A stretch of DNA of 40,135 nucleotides from Candidatus Omnitrophota bacterium (lineage in GTDB: Bacteria; Omnitrophota; Gorgyraeia; 2-01-FULL-45-10), in NCBI GenBank assembly GCA_028715345.1, contig JAQUSB010000018.1, forward strand, positions 1 to 40,135, written 5' to 3'. How positions within the stretch are numbered: position 1 is the stretch's first letter; every line of letters begins with the position of its first letter. Below, piece by piece: positions 1 to 7,753 of this stretch. A program made the translations under genes and the position numbers. The notes under the pieces are model-generated. The model saw nothing but the letters and a program-made list of their open reading frames with translations. It had not been told where the DNA came from and ran no database searches.

Positions 1-707
1 CGGATGTCGAAGGCATATTTACCGCAGACCCCAGGATCGTGAAGAACGCCAGGAACGTCGATAGGATAAGTTACGAAGAGATGTTCGAACTGGCATCGCT
101 GGGCGCTCAGGTGCTCCAGCCGCGTTCGATAGAAGTTGCCATGAAGTTCGAAGTGCCTATACACGTGAGGTCGAGTTTCTCCGACAAGCCGGGCACTATA
201 ATTTCCAAGGAGGTAAAAGCGATGGAAGATATTATCGTTTCGGGCGTTGCCCTGAATAAAGAAGAAGCGAAGGTCACCATATGCGATGTGCCGGATAAGC
301 CGGGCATAGCGGCCAGGATATTTAAAGATATTGCCGCACAAGACATAAATGTGGACATGATAGTCCAGAACGTATCCAGGACGGGCGCTACGGATATTTC
401 TTTTACGGTCCCGGGAGCGTCGCTTCACAAAACCATAAAAGTAGCCAAAGATATTGCCGTGAGGATCGGCGCGGGAGAGGTGACATACGACAATGAAATG
501 GCGAAAGTCTCGATCGTCGGCATAGGCATGAAGAGCCACTCGGGCGTCGCGGCCGATATGTTCGAGGCGCTGGCCGAGAAGGGCATCAATATAGAGATGA
601 TATCGACGAGCGAAATAAAAATATCGTGCGTCGTTAAGAAGAAGAACGGCGAAGAGGCCGTCAGGGCTATCCACGATAAATTCGGTCTGGGAAAGAAGAA
701 GGGCTAA
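1..707 (+). CDS. lysC: Aspartate kinase, C-terminal part (5' end outside the window)
   Basis: Aspartate kinase phosphorylates L-aspartate, the first step towards lysine, threonine, methionine and isoleucine. The reading frame is open from base 3 with no start, so the gene begins upstream. The visible part covers the end of the kinase domain (DVEGIFTADPR, then SYEEMFELASLGAQVLQPRS, which binds substrate in this family) and two ACT-type regulatory domains; the phrases VPIHVRSSF and DVPDKPGIAARIF are typical. ACT domains usually bind lysine or threonine for feedback control; the effector cannot be read here. It sits 14 nt upstream of citramalate synthase, so the two are probably co-transcribed and tie the aspartate family to branched-chain amino acid supply. 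Confidence 0.95.
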   Translation, partial: DVEGIFTADPRIVKNARNVDRISYEEMFELASLGAQVLQPRSIEVAMKFEVPIHVRSSFSDKPGTIISKEVKAMEDIIVSGVALNKEEAKVTICDVPDKPGIAARIFKDIAAQDINVDMIVQNVSRTGATDISFTVPGASLHKTIKVAKDIAVRIGAGEVTYDNEMAKVSIVGIGMKSHSGVAADMFEALAEKGINIEMISTSEIKISCVVKKKNGEEAVRAIHDKFGLGKKKG

Positions 708-721
708 AGAGGGGTGTTGAA

Positions 722-2305
722 ATGAGCAAAGTCGAATTATACGACACGACGCTGCGGGACGGCGCGCAATCCGAGGGCATCTCTTTTTCGGTAGCCGATA
801 AACTGAAAATATCCGGCAAGCTGGACGAGCTCGGTATCCATTTCATCGAAGGCGGATGGCCCGGCGCGAACCCCAAAGACATGGAATTCTTCAAAAAGGT
901 AAAGAAGCTGCGGCTGAAAAATTCTAAAATAGTGGCGTTCGGCAGCACACGCCATGCGAATTCCAGGGTGTCGTCCGATAAGGTCCTGAAGGGGCTTCTG
1001 TCGGCCGAGACGAAATATATCACGATATTCGGGAAGAGCTGGGATCTCCACGTCCGTGACGTGTTCAAAGCGGATCTGGCCGAGAACCTGCGGATGATCG
1101 AAGATTCTATCAGGTTCCTCAAGTCCAAAGGCAAGATCGTATTTTACGACGCGGAACATTTCTTCGACGGCTACAGGGCGAACAGAGATTACGCGCTGAA
1201 GACCCTCGCAGCCGCCGAGAATGCCGGCGCCGACAGGATAATTTTATGCGATACGAACGGCGGGACCATAACCTCGCAGGTATTCGAGACGGTTGAGGAT
1301 GTGCGCAGCGCTATAAAGACGCCGCTCGGTATCCACACGCACAATGACTGCGATATGGCCGTCGCCAATTCGGTTGCTGCAGTACAGGCCGGCTGTGTCC
1401 AGGTACACGGCACCGTTAACGGCTACGGCGAGAGGTGCGGAAATGCCAACCTCATTTCGGTTATCGGCAGTCTGAAACTCAAGCTCGGGATCGACTGCAT
1501 ATCGGACCTTGAGTTAAGAGAGCTGACCGAGGTAGCGAGGTTCGTGGCGGAAGTCTGCAACGTGAAGATGAACGACAACGAGCCTTTTGTGGGGAACAGC
1601 GCTTTCGCGCATAAAGCCGGAGTACACGTCAATGCGATTCTGAAAAACCCCAGGACCTATGAACACGCGGATCCTCATTCGGTCGGGAATCACAGGCGGC
1701 TGCTCATTTCGGAACTTTCGGGCCGATCGACCATCTTAAAGAAGGCCGAGGATATGGATCTGGGCCTGGAAAAAGGCGGCGCCAAGACCAAAAAGATACT
1801 GAAAGCGCTGCAGGACCTCGAAGGCAAAGGTTATCATTTTGAATCGGCTGAGGCTTCCCTCGAGCTTCTTATAAAACGCGTAATGAAAAAATTCAAGGAT
1901 TTCTTCGATCTCGAGGATTTCAGAGTGATAATCGAGACGAAAAAAGGCGGTAAGATGGCGACCGAAGCCACGATAAAGCTGAAGGTGGGCAAAGAGCTCG
2001 AACATACTGCATCGCTCGGAGACGGCCCGGTCAATGCGCTCGACAGCGCGCTCCGCAAAGCGCTCAAAAAATTCTACCCAAGCCTTAATGAGATGCACCT
2101 CACGGACTATAAAGTGAGGGTCCTGGACGAGAAAGAGGGCACCGCGGCGAAAGTCAGGGTCCTTATACAATCGCAGGACGCGGACGACTCATGGTGGACG
2201 ATCGGCGTGTCCGAAAATATCATCGAGGCTTCATGGCAGGCGCTTGTAGATTCGGTCGAATATAAATTATTGAAAGATTCCGAGCGTAAAAAGGCCTCGG
2301 TCTAG
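722..2305 (+). CDS. cimA: Citramalate synthase
   Basis: This enzyme condenses acetyl-CoA and pyruvate to (R)-citramalate, the entry to threonine-independent isoleucine synthesis. The 527-residue length fits the CimA family. The catalytic start YDTTLRDGAQ lies at residues 7-16 (R12, D13) and the metal-binding HTHND at 205-209 (H205, H207). The motif GTVNGYGERCGNANL follows, and a LeuA-type regulatory domain fills roughly residues 400-520. The ATG has a GAGG-containing ribosome site just upstream. The TAG stop lies in the loop of a hairpin belonging to the leader element of the next gene, so the last codons double as RNA structure. 2-isopropylmalate or homocitrate synthase are alternatives, but the N-terminal wording favours CimA. 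Confidence 0.9.
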   Translation: MSKVELYDTTLRDGAQSEGISFSVADKLKISGKLDELGIHFIEGGWPGANPKDMEFFKKVKKLRLKNSKIVAFGSTRHANSRVSSDKVLKGLLSAETKYITIFGKSWDLHVRDVFKADLAENLRMIEDSIRFLKSKGKIVFYDAEHFFDGYRANRDYALKTLAAAENAGADRIILCDTNGGTITSQVFETVEDVRSAIKTPLGIHTHNDCDMAVANSVAAVQAGCVQVHGTVNGYGERCGNANLISVIGSLKLKLGIDCISDLELRELTEVARFVAEVCNVKMNDNEPFVGNSAFAHKAGVHVNAILKNPRTYEHADPHSVGNHRRLLISELSGRSTILKKAEDMDLGLEKGGAKTKKILKALQDLEGKGYHFESAEASLELLIKRVMKKFKDFFDLEDFRVIIETKKGGKMATEATIKLKVGKELEHTASLGDGPVNALDSALRKALKKFYPSLNEMHLTDYKVRVLDEKEGTAAKVRVLIQSQDADDSWWTIGVSENIIEASWQALVDSVEYKLLKDSERKKASV

Positions 2306-2347
2306 AGACCTCGGCACTTAGCCAGCACCATGGCTGAATAAACTTGG
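2293..2347 (+). promoter_or_regulatory. Two-hairpin leader element, copy 1 (first of a tandem pair)
   Basis: Hairpin 1 is GCC-TC-GGTC, loop TAGA, GACC-TC-GGC, with a TC/TC internal loop; its loop holds the cimA stop codon (2303-2305). The block GGCACTTAGC follows, then hairpin 2 (AGCC, 8-nt loop AGCACCAT, GGCT) and the block GAATAAACTTGG. Bases 2311-2347 recur identically at 2363-2399. The same layout occurs at 15110 and 23695. The structural reading comes from the sequence; a regulatory role is inferred from position. Confidence 0.7.
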
Positions 2348-2402
2348 CCGATATCAGAGATATCGGCACTTAGCCAGCACCATGGCTGAATAAACTTGGA
2401 GG
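2346..2402 (+). promoter_or_regulatory. Two-hairpin leader element, copy 2 (carries the ribosome site of the next gene)
   Basis: Hairpin 1 is CCGATATC, loop AGA, GATATCGG (2348-2366), fully paired where copy 1 has a TC/TC mismatch. Hairpin 2 and the constant blocks equal copy 1. The final GG of AACTTGG is the start of the Shine-Dalgarno GGAGG (2398-2402), five bases before the ATG at 2407-2409 (GGAGG-TTCT-ATG). The unit follows copy 1 with no spacer, sharing the GG of the junction, at a period of 52 bases. Confidence 0.7.
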
Positions 2403-2406
2403 TTCT

Positions 2407-2808
2407 ATGAAAAAAGCGCATAAAATATTTTTAGCTGCCGTATCGATCTTTGTTTTTGCGTTCATCTTTTCCGCGGCGGCGGACGCCGCTCTCTTTACCG
2501 GGAACGACTGGATGAAATTGTCGAATGCCAAAAAGGTCGCGGAGGTCAAGGCCTTCATAAGCGATGTCCGCTCGCAGGGCATCGTGGTAAAGGGTGATCC
2601 CGTCGAATACGCAAAGAGGCTTGACAGGGTCTATAAAAAACATCCCGACTTATTGGCTAAAGAAGTTGCCAAGACGCTCAAGACGGTAATGATCATGGAT
2701 TACGATTGGGAAATAAAAGGTATGAATAAAGATACCATAGCCAAACAATGGCTGGGCGAAGAGCTTTATAACAAGAACAAGCTGCGCAGGGAGAAAAAAG
2801 GGAAATAA
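2407..2808 (+). CDS. Small exported protein of unknown function
   Basis: I do not recognise a family. The 133-residue product begins with a clear signal peptide: basic MKKAHK, a hydrophobic stretch and an AADA-type cleavage site near residue 28. The mature part is charged and looks helical, with Lys/Arg concentrated at the C-terminus (RREKKGK), and has no cysteine. Expected location is the periplasm or outside. The start is fixed by GGAGG five bases upstream. It is preceded by two tandem copies of the structured leader element and followed three bases later by a response-regulator receiver, so an operon with 2812-3948 is likely. Confidence 0.75.
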   Translation: MKKAHKIFLAAVSIFVFAFIFSAAADAALFTGNDWMKLSNAKKVAEVKAFISDVRSQGIVVKGDPVEYAKRLDRVYKKHPDLLAKEVAKTLKTVMIMDYDWEIKGMNKDTIAKQWLGEELYNKNKLRREKKGK

Positions 2809-2811
2809 CCG

Positions 2812-3177
2812 TTGGCCCATAAAATATTGATAGTCGAGGACGAGAGCGACCTCCGGGAGTTTGTAAAGATGCGGTTGGAGGCGAATGACTACGAAGTTAT
2901 CGTCGCCAGCGACGGCAAGGAAGGATTCGAGAAGGCGTCCCACGAGAATCCCGATCTTATACTTCTCGACCTGATGCTCCCGAAAGTGGACGGTTATTGG
3001 ATATGCAACCTTCTCAAAAACGACAAAAGGCACGCCGCGATCCCGATCATAATAGTTACCGCAAAATCCGGAGCTGACAGTATGAAGCTCGCCAAGGATT
3101 GCGGGGCCGACGCGTATGTGGTTAAACCTTTTGAGATCGGCGATCTGTTATCGAAGATAGCCAGCCTTCTTAAATAA
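2812..3177 (+). CDS. Single-domain response regulator (CheY-like receiver)
   Basis: A stand-alone phosphoacceptor receiver of 121 residues with no output domain. The acidic pocket is E9-D10, the phosphorylated aspartate is D53 in LLDLMLPKVDG, and the switch residues are T83 and K105 (VVKPF). The start is TTG, since no ATG precedes the conserved KILIVED strand. Receivers like this relay phosphate from a histidine kinase to a partner protein; no kinase is encoded in the window. It lies between a small exported protein and a membrane-linked protease, so it may act in an envelope response, which is inference only. Confidence 0.92.
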   Translation: MAHKILIVEDESDLREFVKMRLEANDYEVIVASDGKEGFEKASHENPDLILLDLMLPKVDGYWICNLLKNDKRHAAIPIIIVTAKSGADSMKLAKDCGADAYVVKPFEIGDLLSKIASLLK

Positions 3178-3186
3178 TCATAATGT

Positions 3187-3948
3187 ATGAAGAGAATTAC
3201 CGCTATAATCGTTTTTCTGGTATTTTTGGCGCCCTCTTTTTTAAGCGCGGACACCGTATATTTCGATAACGGCGGGTCGATCGAAGGCATAATAAAAAGT
3301 GAAGACGCCGATAACGTGCAAATGGACATAGGGTTTGGCACGATAACTTGCCCGAAACGCGAGATAAAAAAGATAGAGCGTTCTAGCCCCGAGGAGGCCG
3401 TTGCCCTTACCGAAAAGTGGGAGGCAAAACGGCAGGAATTGAAGAAGAGCGAGGAAGAGTTCAATCTCGAGCGCCAGAGGAGATTTGCCGAATACGACGA
3501 ATGGATGAGGCAGGAGCGCGAGCGAAGCGAAAGGGAGGCCCGGGCGCAGGGCACGATCGATCTTGCCAGGGACTACGCGTCGAGTAGTATATTGGTCGGT
3601 GCCGTGCTGAACGATAAGGTCAATGCGACGCTCGTCCTGGATACGGGGGCGTCCATAGTGGTGCTCACTAAGCAGAAGGGCGAGGAACTGGGGATAGACC
3701 TGACACCTACGGGAAATAATCTCGCTACTTTGCAATTGGCGGGTAATCACCGGGCGCTTGCAAAGATGGTCATATTGAAGTCGGTCCGTATCAATGATAT
3801 AGAGGTCAAGGACGTGCTGACTGGTATTCTTCTGGATGATGCGGGGGCGGGTTTCAGGGACGGGCTGTTGGGTATGACATTCTTAAGCAGATTTAATCTG
3901 AAGATAGACCTGAAGAATATGAAATTGTCGCTGGAGAAGGCAGGATAA
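3187..3948 (+). CDS. Exported retropepsin-like aspartic protease
   Basis: A 253-residue protein with three parts. Residues 1-21 are a signal peptide or membrane anchor. Residues 22-65 form a small beta-rich module (DTVYFDNGGSIEGII...). Residues 70-122 are a highly charged, probably coiled-coil linker. The C-terminal domain carries the aspartic protease active site LDTGAS (D152) and the later GLLGMTFLSRF, which fits single-domain, retropepsin-like bacterial proteases that work as dimers. The linker could mediate dimerisation. Expected location is the periplasm. Its substrate is unknown. It is spaced nine bases after the receiver gene and just before valS. Confidence 0.82.
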   Translation: MKRITAIIVFLVFLAPSFLSADTVYFDNGGSIEGIIKSEDADNVQMDIGFGTITCPKREIKKIERSSPEEAVALTEKWEAKRQELKKSEEEFNLERQRRFAEYDEWMRQERERSEREARAQGTIDLARDYASSSILVGAVLNDKVNATLVLDTGASIVVLTKQKGEELGIDLTPTGNNLATLQLAGNHRALAKMVILKSVRINDIEVKDVLTGILLDDAGAGFRDGLLGMTFLSRFNLKIDLKNMKLSLEKAG

Positions 3949-3962
3949 ATTTGAGGAGTGAG

Positions 3963-6608
3963 ATGGAAGAATTACCGAAGGCATATGATCCGCAGGGCAT
4001 CGAGGACAGGCTATATAAGGAATGGGAGGCTAAGGGCCATTTTCACGCCAAGCCCGATCCCAAAAAGAAGCCCTATTCGATAGTCATCCCGCCGCCTAAT
4101 ATAACGGGCATATTACACATGGGCCACGCCCTGAACGACACCCTGCAGGATATACTCATACGGTTCAAAAGGATGCAGGGCTTCGAAGCGGAGTGGATGC
4201 CGGGCACGGACCATGCCGGCATAGCGACGCAGAACGTGGTCGAGCGCAAGCTTGCCAAAGAAGGTAAGAAGCGCCAGGATCTGGGGCGTGAGAAGTTCAT
4301 AGAAGAAGTCTGGAAGTGGCGCGAGGAGTACGGCTCCACCATAATACGCCAGCTTAAGAAATTGGGCTGCTCGTGCGATTGGGAGAGGACGCGCTTTACT
4401 ATGGACGAGGGCCTCTCGGATGCGGTGCTCGACGTCTTCATAAAATTGTATGAAAAGGGTCTTATATACAGAGGGAATTATATCATCAATTGGTGCCCCA
4501 GGTGCCAGACGGCTCTATCCGATGAGGAGTCTCAGCATCGCGATGTGGATGGGATGCTCTACCATATAAAATATCCGATCAAGGCCGCCAAAGATTCTTT
4601 TGTGATAGTCGCTACGACCCGCCCGGAGACGATGTTAGGCGATGTTGCCATAGCGGTAAATCCCAAGGATAAACGTTATAAGGACCTGAAGGGCAAGGCC
4701 GTTATGCTGCCGCTCGTCGGCCGGGAACTTAAGATAATATTCGATCCGATCGTCGATCTGAAATTCGGGACGGGCGCTTTGAAGGTTACGCCCGCCCACG
4801 ATCCCGTCGACTTTGAGCTGGGCCGCAAACATAACCTCGAGCAGATAAATGTAATGAATGACGACGCCAGCATAAATTCGCTGGGCGGGGATTATGAAGG
4901 GCTCGACCGGTTCGAGGCTCGGGAAGCGATACTCGAAGACCTGAAAGCGCGGGGGCTCTTCATAAAGAGCGAGCCGCACCGCCACGCGGTCGGACACTGT
5001 TACCGCTGCCATACTATGGTCGAACCGAGGCTCTCTCCGCAATGGTTCGTGAAGATGAAGCCTTTGGCCAAACCTGCCATCGACGCCGTCAAAAAAGGCA
5101 AAATAAAATTTTATCCCGAGCGCTGGACGAAAGTCTATCTCGATTGGATGACGAATATCCGCGACTGGTGTATTTCCCGGCAGATATGGTGGGGCCACCG
5201 TATACCTGTTTATTATTGCAAAGGATGTAAGGACGGCGAAGGCATTATCGTTTCGAAGGCGAAACCGGAAAAATGCCCGAAGTGCGGTTCTGCCGATATA
5301 GCGCAGGATCCCGACGTCCTCGATACATGGTTCTCGTCATGGCTCTGGCCGTTCTCGACATTCGGCTGGCCCAAAGAGACGCCGGAGTTGAAATACTTTT
5401 ACCCGACCAATGCGCTCGTTACGGCGCAGGAGATAATCTTCTTCTGGGTCGCGAGAATGATAATGGCCGGGATAGAATTCAGGGGCGCCATACCGTTCAA
5501 AGACGTCTATATACACGGCACCGTCAGGGACATAACCGGCACGAAGATGTCGAAATCGCTCGGCAATGTCATCGACCCGCTCGACATGATAGCCAAATAC
5601 GGCACCGACGCGCTGCGTTTCAGCATAATATCGATAACGGCGCAGGGGCAGGACGTATTCTTATCCGAAGGTAAATTCGAGCTTGGCAGGAATTTTGCCA
5701 ATAAGCTTTGGAACGCCTCGCGATTTATCCTGATGAACCTTAAAGAGGATGAGGTCAAGGCCGACCTATGCGTATTTTTTAAAGGGGCAAAACTTTCCCT
5801 GCCGGATAAATGGATATTGTCGAGGTTCTATTCCACGTTAAGTTACGTGACGGAATGCCTCGACGAATATAAATTTAACGAGGCCGCCAATTCGATATAC
5901 GAATTCATATGGCACGAATTTTGCGACTGGTATATCGAGATAGCGAAAGTCACGATCAGCGAAAAAAGCTCACAGGTGATATTATACAAGGTGCTGGAGA
6001 AGAGTCTCAGGATGCTCCATCCCATAATGCCTTTCGTCACCGACGAGATATGGCGCAAGCTCCCGCGCGAAAAGACGGGCGCCGATTCGATAATGATAGA
6101 GTCATGGCCGCACGTCCAGAAAGAGATGATTTCGAAAGACGCCGAAAGCAAAATGAAAGAGCTGATCGAGATCATCGTTGCCATACGCAATATCCGCTCG
6201 GTGTGGAACATCGATCCCCAGACGAGCGTGGAAGCGATAATGAATGTCCACGAAGGCGGCATCGAGAAACTCCTGCGCGAAAACGAGGGATTTATCAAGC
6301 GGACGGCTAGGGTGTCAAGCCTCAAGATAGGCAAAATATCCAAACCTGCCGGTGCGGCCGCGAGCGTAGTGGGGCGCGTGGAAATATATATTCCGCTCGA
6401 AGGCCTGATAGATCTCGCGAAAGAGAGAACAAGGCTTAAAAAAGAAGAGGACAGGATAAATCACGAGATAAGATCCATAAGCGCCAGGCTTAAGGACAAG
6501 AATTTTACGCTTAAGGCGCCGAAAGAAGTGGTCGAGAAACAGGCTGCGCGCAAAGACGAGCTTGTGAGCCAGCTGGAAAAATTGAAAAGTAATCTGGAAC
6601 AAATATAA
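3963..6608 (+). CDS. valS: Valyl-tRNA synthetase
   Basis: Charges tRNA-Val with valine in the cytoplasm. The 881-residue class I enzyme has the HIGH signature as HMGH (residues 52-55, within PPPNITGILHMGHAL) and the KMSKS loop at 528-532. An editing domain lies between them, zinc-ribbon-like cysteine pairs (CPRC; CKGC and CPKC) are present, and the C-terminal arm is the coiled coil usual for ValRS. An in-frame TTG lies 12 bases upstream, but GAGGAG at 3953-3958 is well placed for the ATG at 3963, so I chose that start. The gene follows the protease by 14 bases. Confidence 0.97.
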   Translation: MEELPKAYDPQGIEDRLYKEWEAKGHFHAKPDPKKKPYSIVIPPPNITGILHMGHALNDTLQDILIRFKRMQGFEAEWMPGTDHAGIATQNVVERKLAKEGKKRQDLGREKFIEEVWKWREEYGSTIIRQLKKLGCSCDWERTRFTMDEGLSDAVLDVFIKLYEKGLIYRGNYIINWCPRCQTALSDEESQHRDVDGMLYHIKYPIKAAKDSFVIVATTRPETMLGDVAIAVNPKDKRYKDLKGKAVMLPLVGRELKIIFDPIVDLKFGTGALKVTPAHDPVDFELGRKHNLEQINVMNDDASINSLGGDYEGLDRFEAREAILEDLKARGLFIKSEPHRHAVGHCYRCHTMVEPRLSPQWFVKMKPLAKPAIDAVKKGKIKFYPERWTKVYLDWMTNIRDWCISRQIWWGHRIPVYYCKGCKDGEGIIVSKAKPEKCPKCGSADIAQDPDVLDTWFSSWLWPFSTFGWPKETPELKYFYPTNALVTAQEIIFFWVARMIMAGIEFRGAIPFKDVYIHGTVRDITGTKMSKSLGNVIDPLDMIAKYGTDALRFSIISITAQGQDVFLSEGKFELGRNFANKLWNASRFILMNLKEDEVKADLCVFFKGAKLSLPDKWILSRFYSTLSYVTECLDEYKFNEAANSIYEFIWHEFCDWYIEIAKVTISEKSSQVILYKVLEKSLRMLHPIMPFVTDEIWRKLPREKTGADSIMIESWPHVQKEMISKDAESKMKELIEIIVAIRNIRSVWNIDPQTSVEAIMNVHEGGIEKLLRENEGFIKRTARVSSLKIGKISKPAGAAASVVGRVEIYIPLEGLIDLAKERTRLKKEEDRINHEIRSISARLKDKNFTLKAPKEVVEKQAARKDELVSQLEKLKSNLEQI

Positions 6609-6624
6609 AAAAAGGGGGGCGGGT

Positions 6625-6891
6625 ATGAAATATTTATGTGCATTATTGGTTTTTGCGCTGGTTTTAAGCCCGGCCGCTTTAATAGCCGATTGCGGCGTAT
6701 GCGATAGCAGCAAGAGCGCGAAAGGCGCTTTAGCGCAGGGGAAAACCATAGACGTAGAGCACCCGACGTCACTGGCTGACGAGGCGGAATCCGGCGTAAA
6801 TAACGCGCGCCTGATGCCGCAAAGCCAGAATTACGACCCGAATACCGGGCTTCCGAACGTAGTGGAAAGCGATAAAGCCGGAGAATTGTAA
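6625..6891 (+). CDS. Small exported protein of unknown function
   Basis: An 88-residue product with a signal peptide (MKYLCALLVFALVLSPAALI) and probable cleavage after ALIA. The short mature part contains CGVC, a CxxC pair that could be a disulfide or metal site, and is otherwise polar and Pro/Asn-rich, probably unstructured. No family is recognised. A strong purine-rich ribosome site (AAAGGGGGGCGGGT) precedes the ATG, which suggests appreciable translation. It is placed between valS and nadC with gaps under 20 bases. Confidence 0.65.
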   Translation: MKYLCALLVFALVLSPAALIADCGVCDSSKSAKGALAQGKTIDVEHPTSLADEAESGVNNARLMPQSQNYDPNTGLPNVVESDKAGEL

Positions 6892-6898
6892 TAGACAT

Positions 6899-7753
6899 AT
6901 GCAGCTGGATAAAGAGAGGGTGCTGCCCATAATAAAGGCGGCGCTTAAAGAGGATATTGGCAACGGGGATATCACTACCACGCCCCTTGTCGAAAAGACG
7001 GCCAGTTCCAAGGCAAGTATAATTGCCAAAGAAGACTGCGTCGTCTGCGGCCTGAAGATCGCGGAATGGATAATGGCGCAGGTCGATTTCAGTGTGCGGT
7101 TCAAACCGAACTGCGACGACGGCCACTTTGTCGGGAGCGGTAAGGAGCTCGCCTATCTCGAAGGGCATACCGCTTCTATTCTCAGGGCAGAGAGGACGAT
7201 GCTCAATTTCTTAAGTTTATTGAGCGGCGTTGCAACCGCTGCGAAATTATTTGCCGATAAGGCCAGGCCTTACGGTGTGAAGATCATGGATACGCGCAAG
7301 ACCCTGCCGCTTTTAAGATACCTGGAGAAATACGCCGTCTTTACGGGCGGCGGACTGAATCACAGGATGGGTCTTTACGACCAGGTGTTGATAAAGGATA
7401 ATCATATAAAAGCGCAGGGCGGCAGGCGTACTTTAAAAGAGATAGTCGAGGCCGCGCGCAAAAAGAATATCAGGGGTACCAAGGTAGAGATAGAGGTGAC
7501 GACCGTGGAGGAATTTAACGACGCCCTGGCCGGCAAACCGGATATAATAATGCTCGACAATATGACCCCTCAGCTTGTAAGCTCATGCGTCGAGATACGC
7601 AGGCTTTCCAAAATAAAACCCGTCATAGAAGTGTCGGGCGGAATAAATAAAGATACGATAGAAGAATTCGCGAAAGCAAAGCCCGACGTGATATCCATCG
7701 GCTCCATCACGGCTTCGGTTAAATCCATCGACCTTTCGTTGGAAATAGTATAA
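6899..7753 (+). CDS. nadC: Nicotinate-nucleotide pyrophosphorylase (quinolinate phosphoribosyltransferase)
   Basis: Converts quinolinate and PRPP to nicotinate mononucleotide, CO2 and pyrophosphate in de novo NAD synthesis. The 284-residue length is normal. The signature DTRKT lies at 131-135, and the segment from GGGLNHRM through LIKDNHI at about 150-170 holds substrate-binding residues. The C-terminal barrel phrases EIEVTT and EVSGGI are typical. The TAA stop shares one base with the ATG of uvrB, so translation is coupled. No nadA or nadB is seen in the window. Confidence 0.95.
   Translation: MQLDKERVLPIIKAALKEDIGNGDITTTPLVEKTASSKASIIAKEDCVVCGLKIAEWIMAQVDFSVRFKPNCDDGHFVGSGKELAYLEGHTASILRAERTMLNFLSLLSGVATAAKLFADKARPYGVKIMDTRKTLPLLRYLEKYAVFTGGGLNHRMGLYDQVLIKDNHIKAQGGRRTLKEIVEAARKKNIRGTKVEIEVTTVEEFNDALAGKPDIIMLDNMTPQLVSSCVEIRRLSKIKPVIEVSGGINKDTIEEFAKAKPDVISIGSITASVKSIDLSLEIV

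Noticed and set aside
2293-2402. Tandem repeat as a possible CRISPR array
   Set aside because: Only two units, no spacers, and the same unit occurs singly at other loci next to ribosome sites.
3951-3962. TTG upstream start for valS
   Set aside because: It lies within the ribosome site GAGGAG that serves the ATG at 3963.
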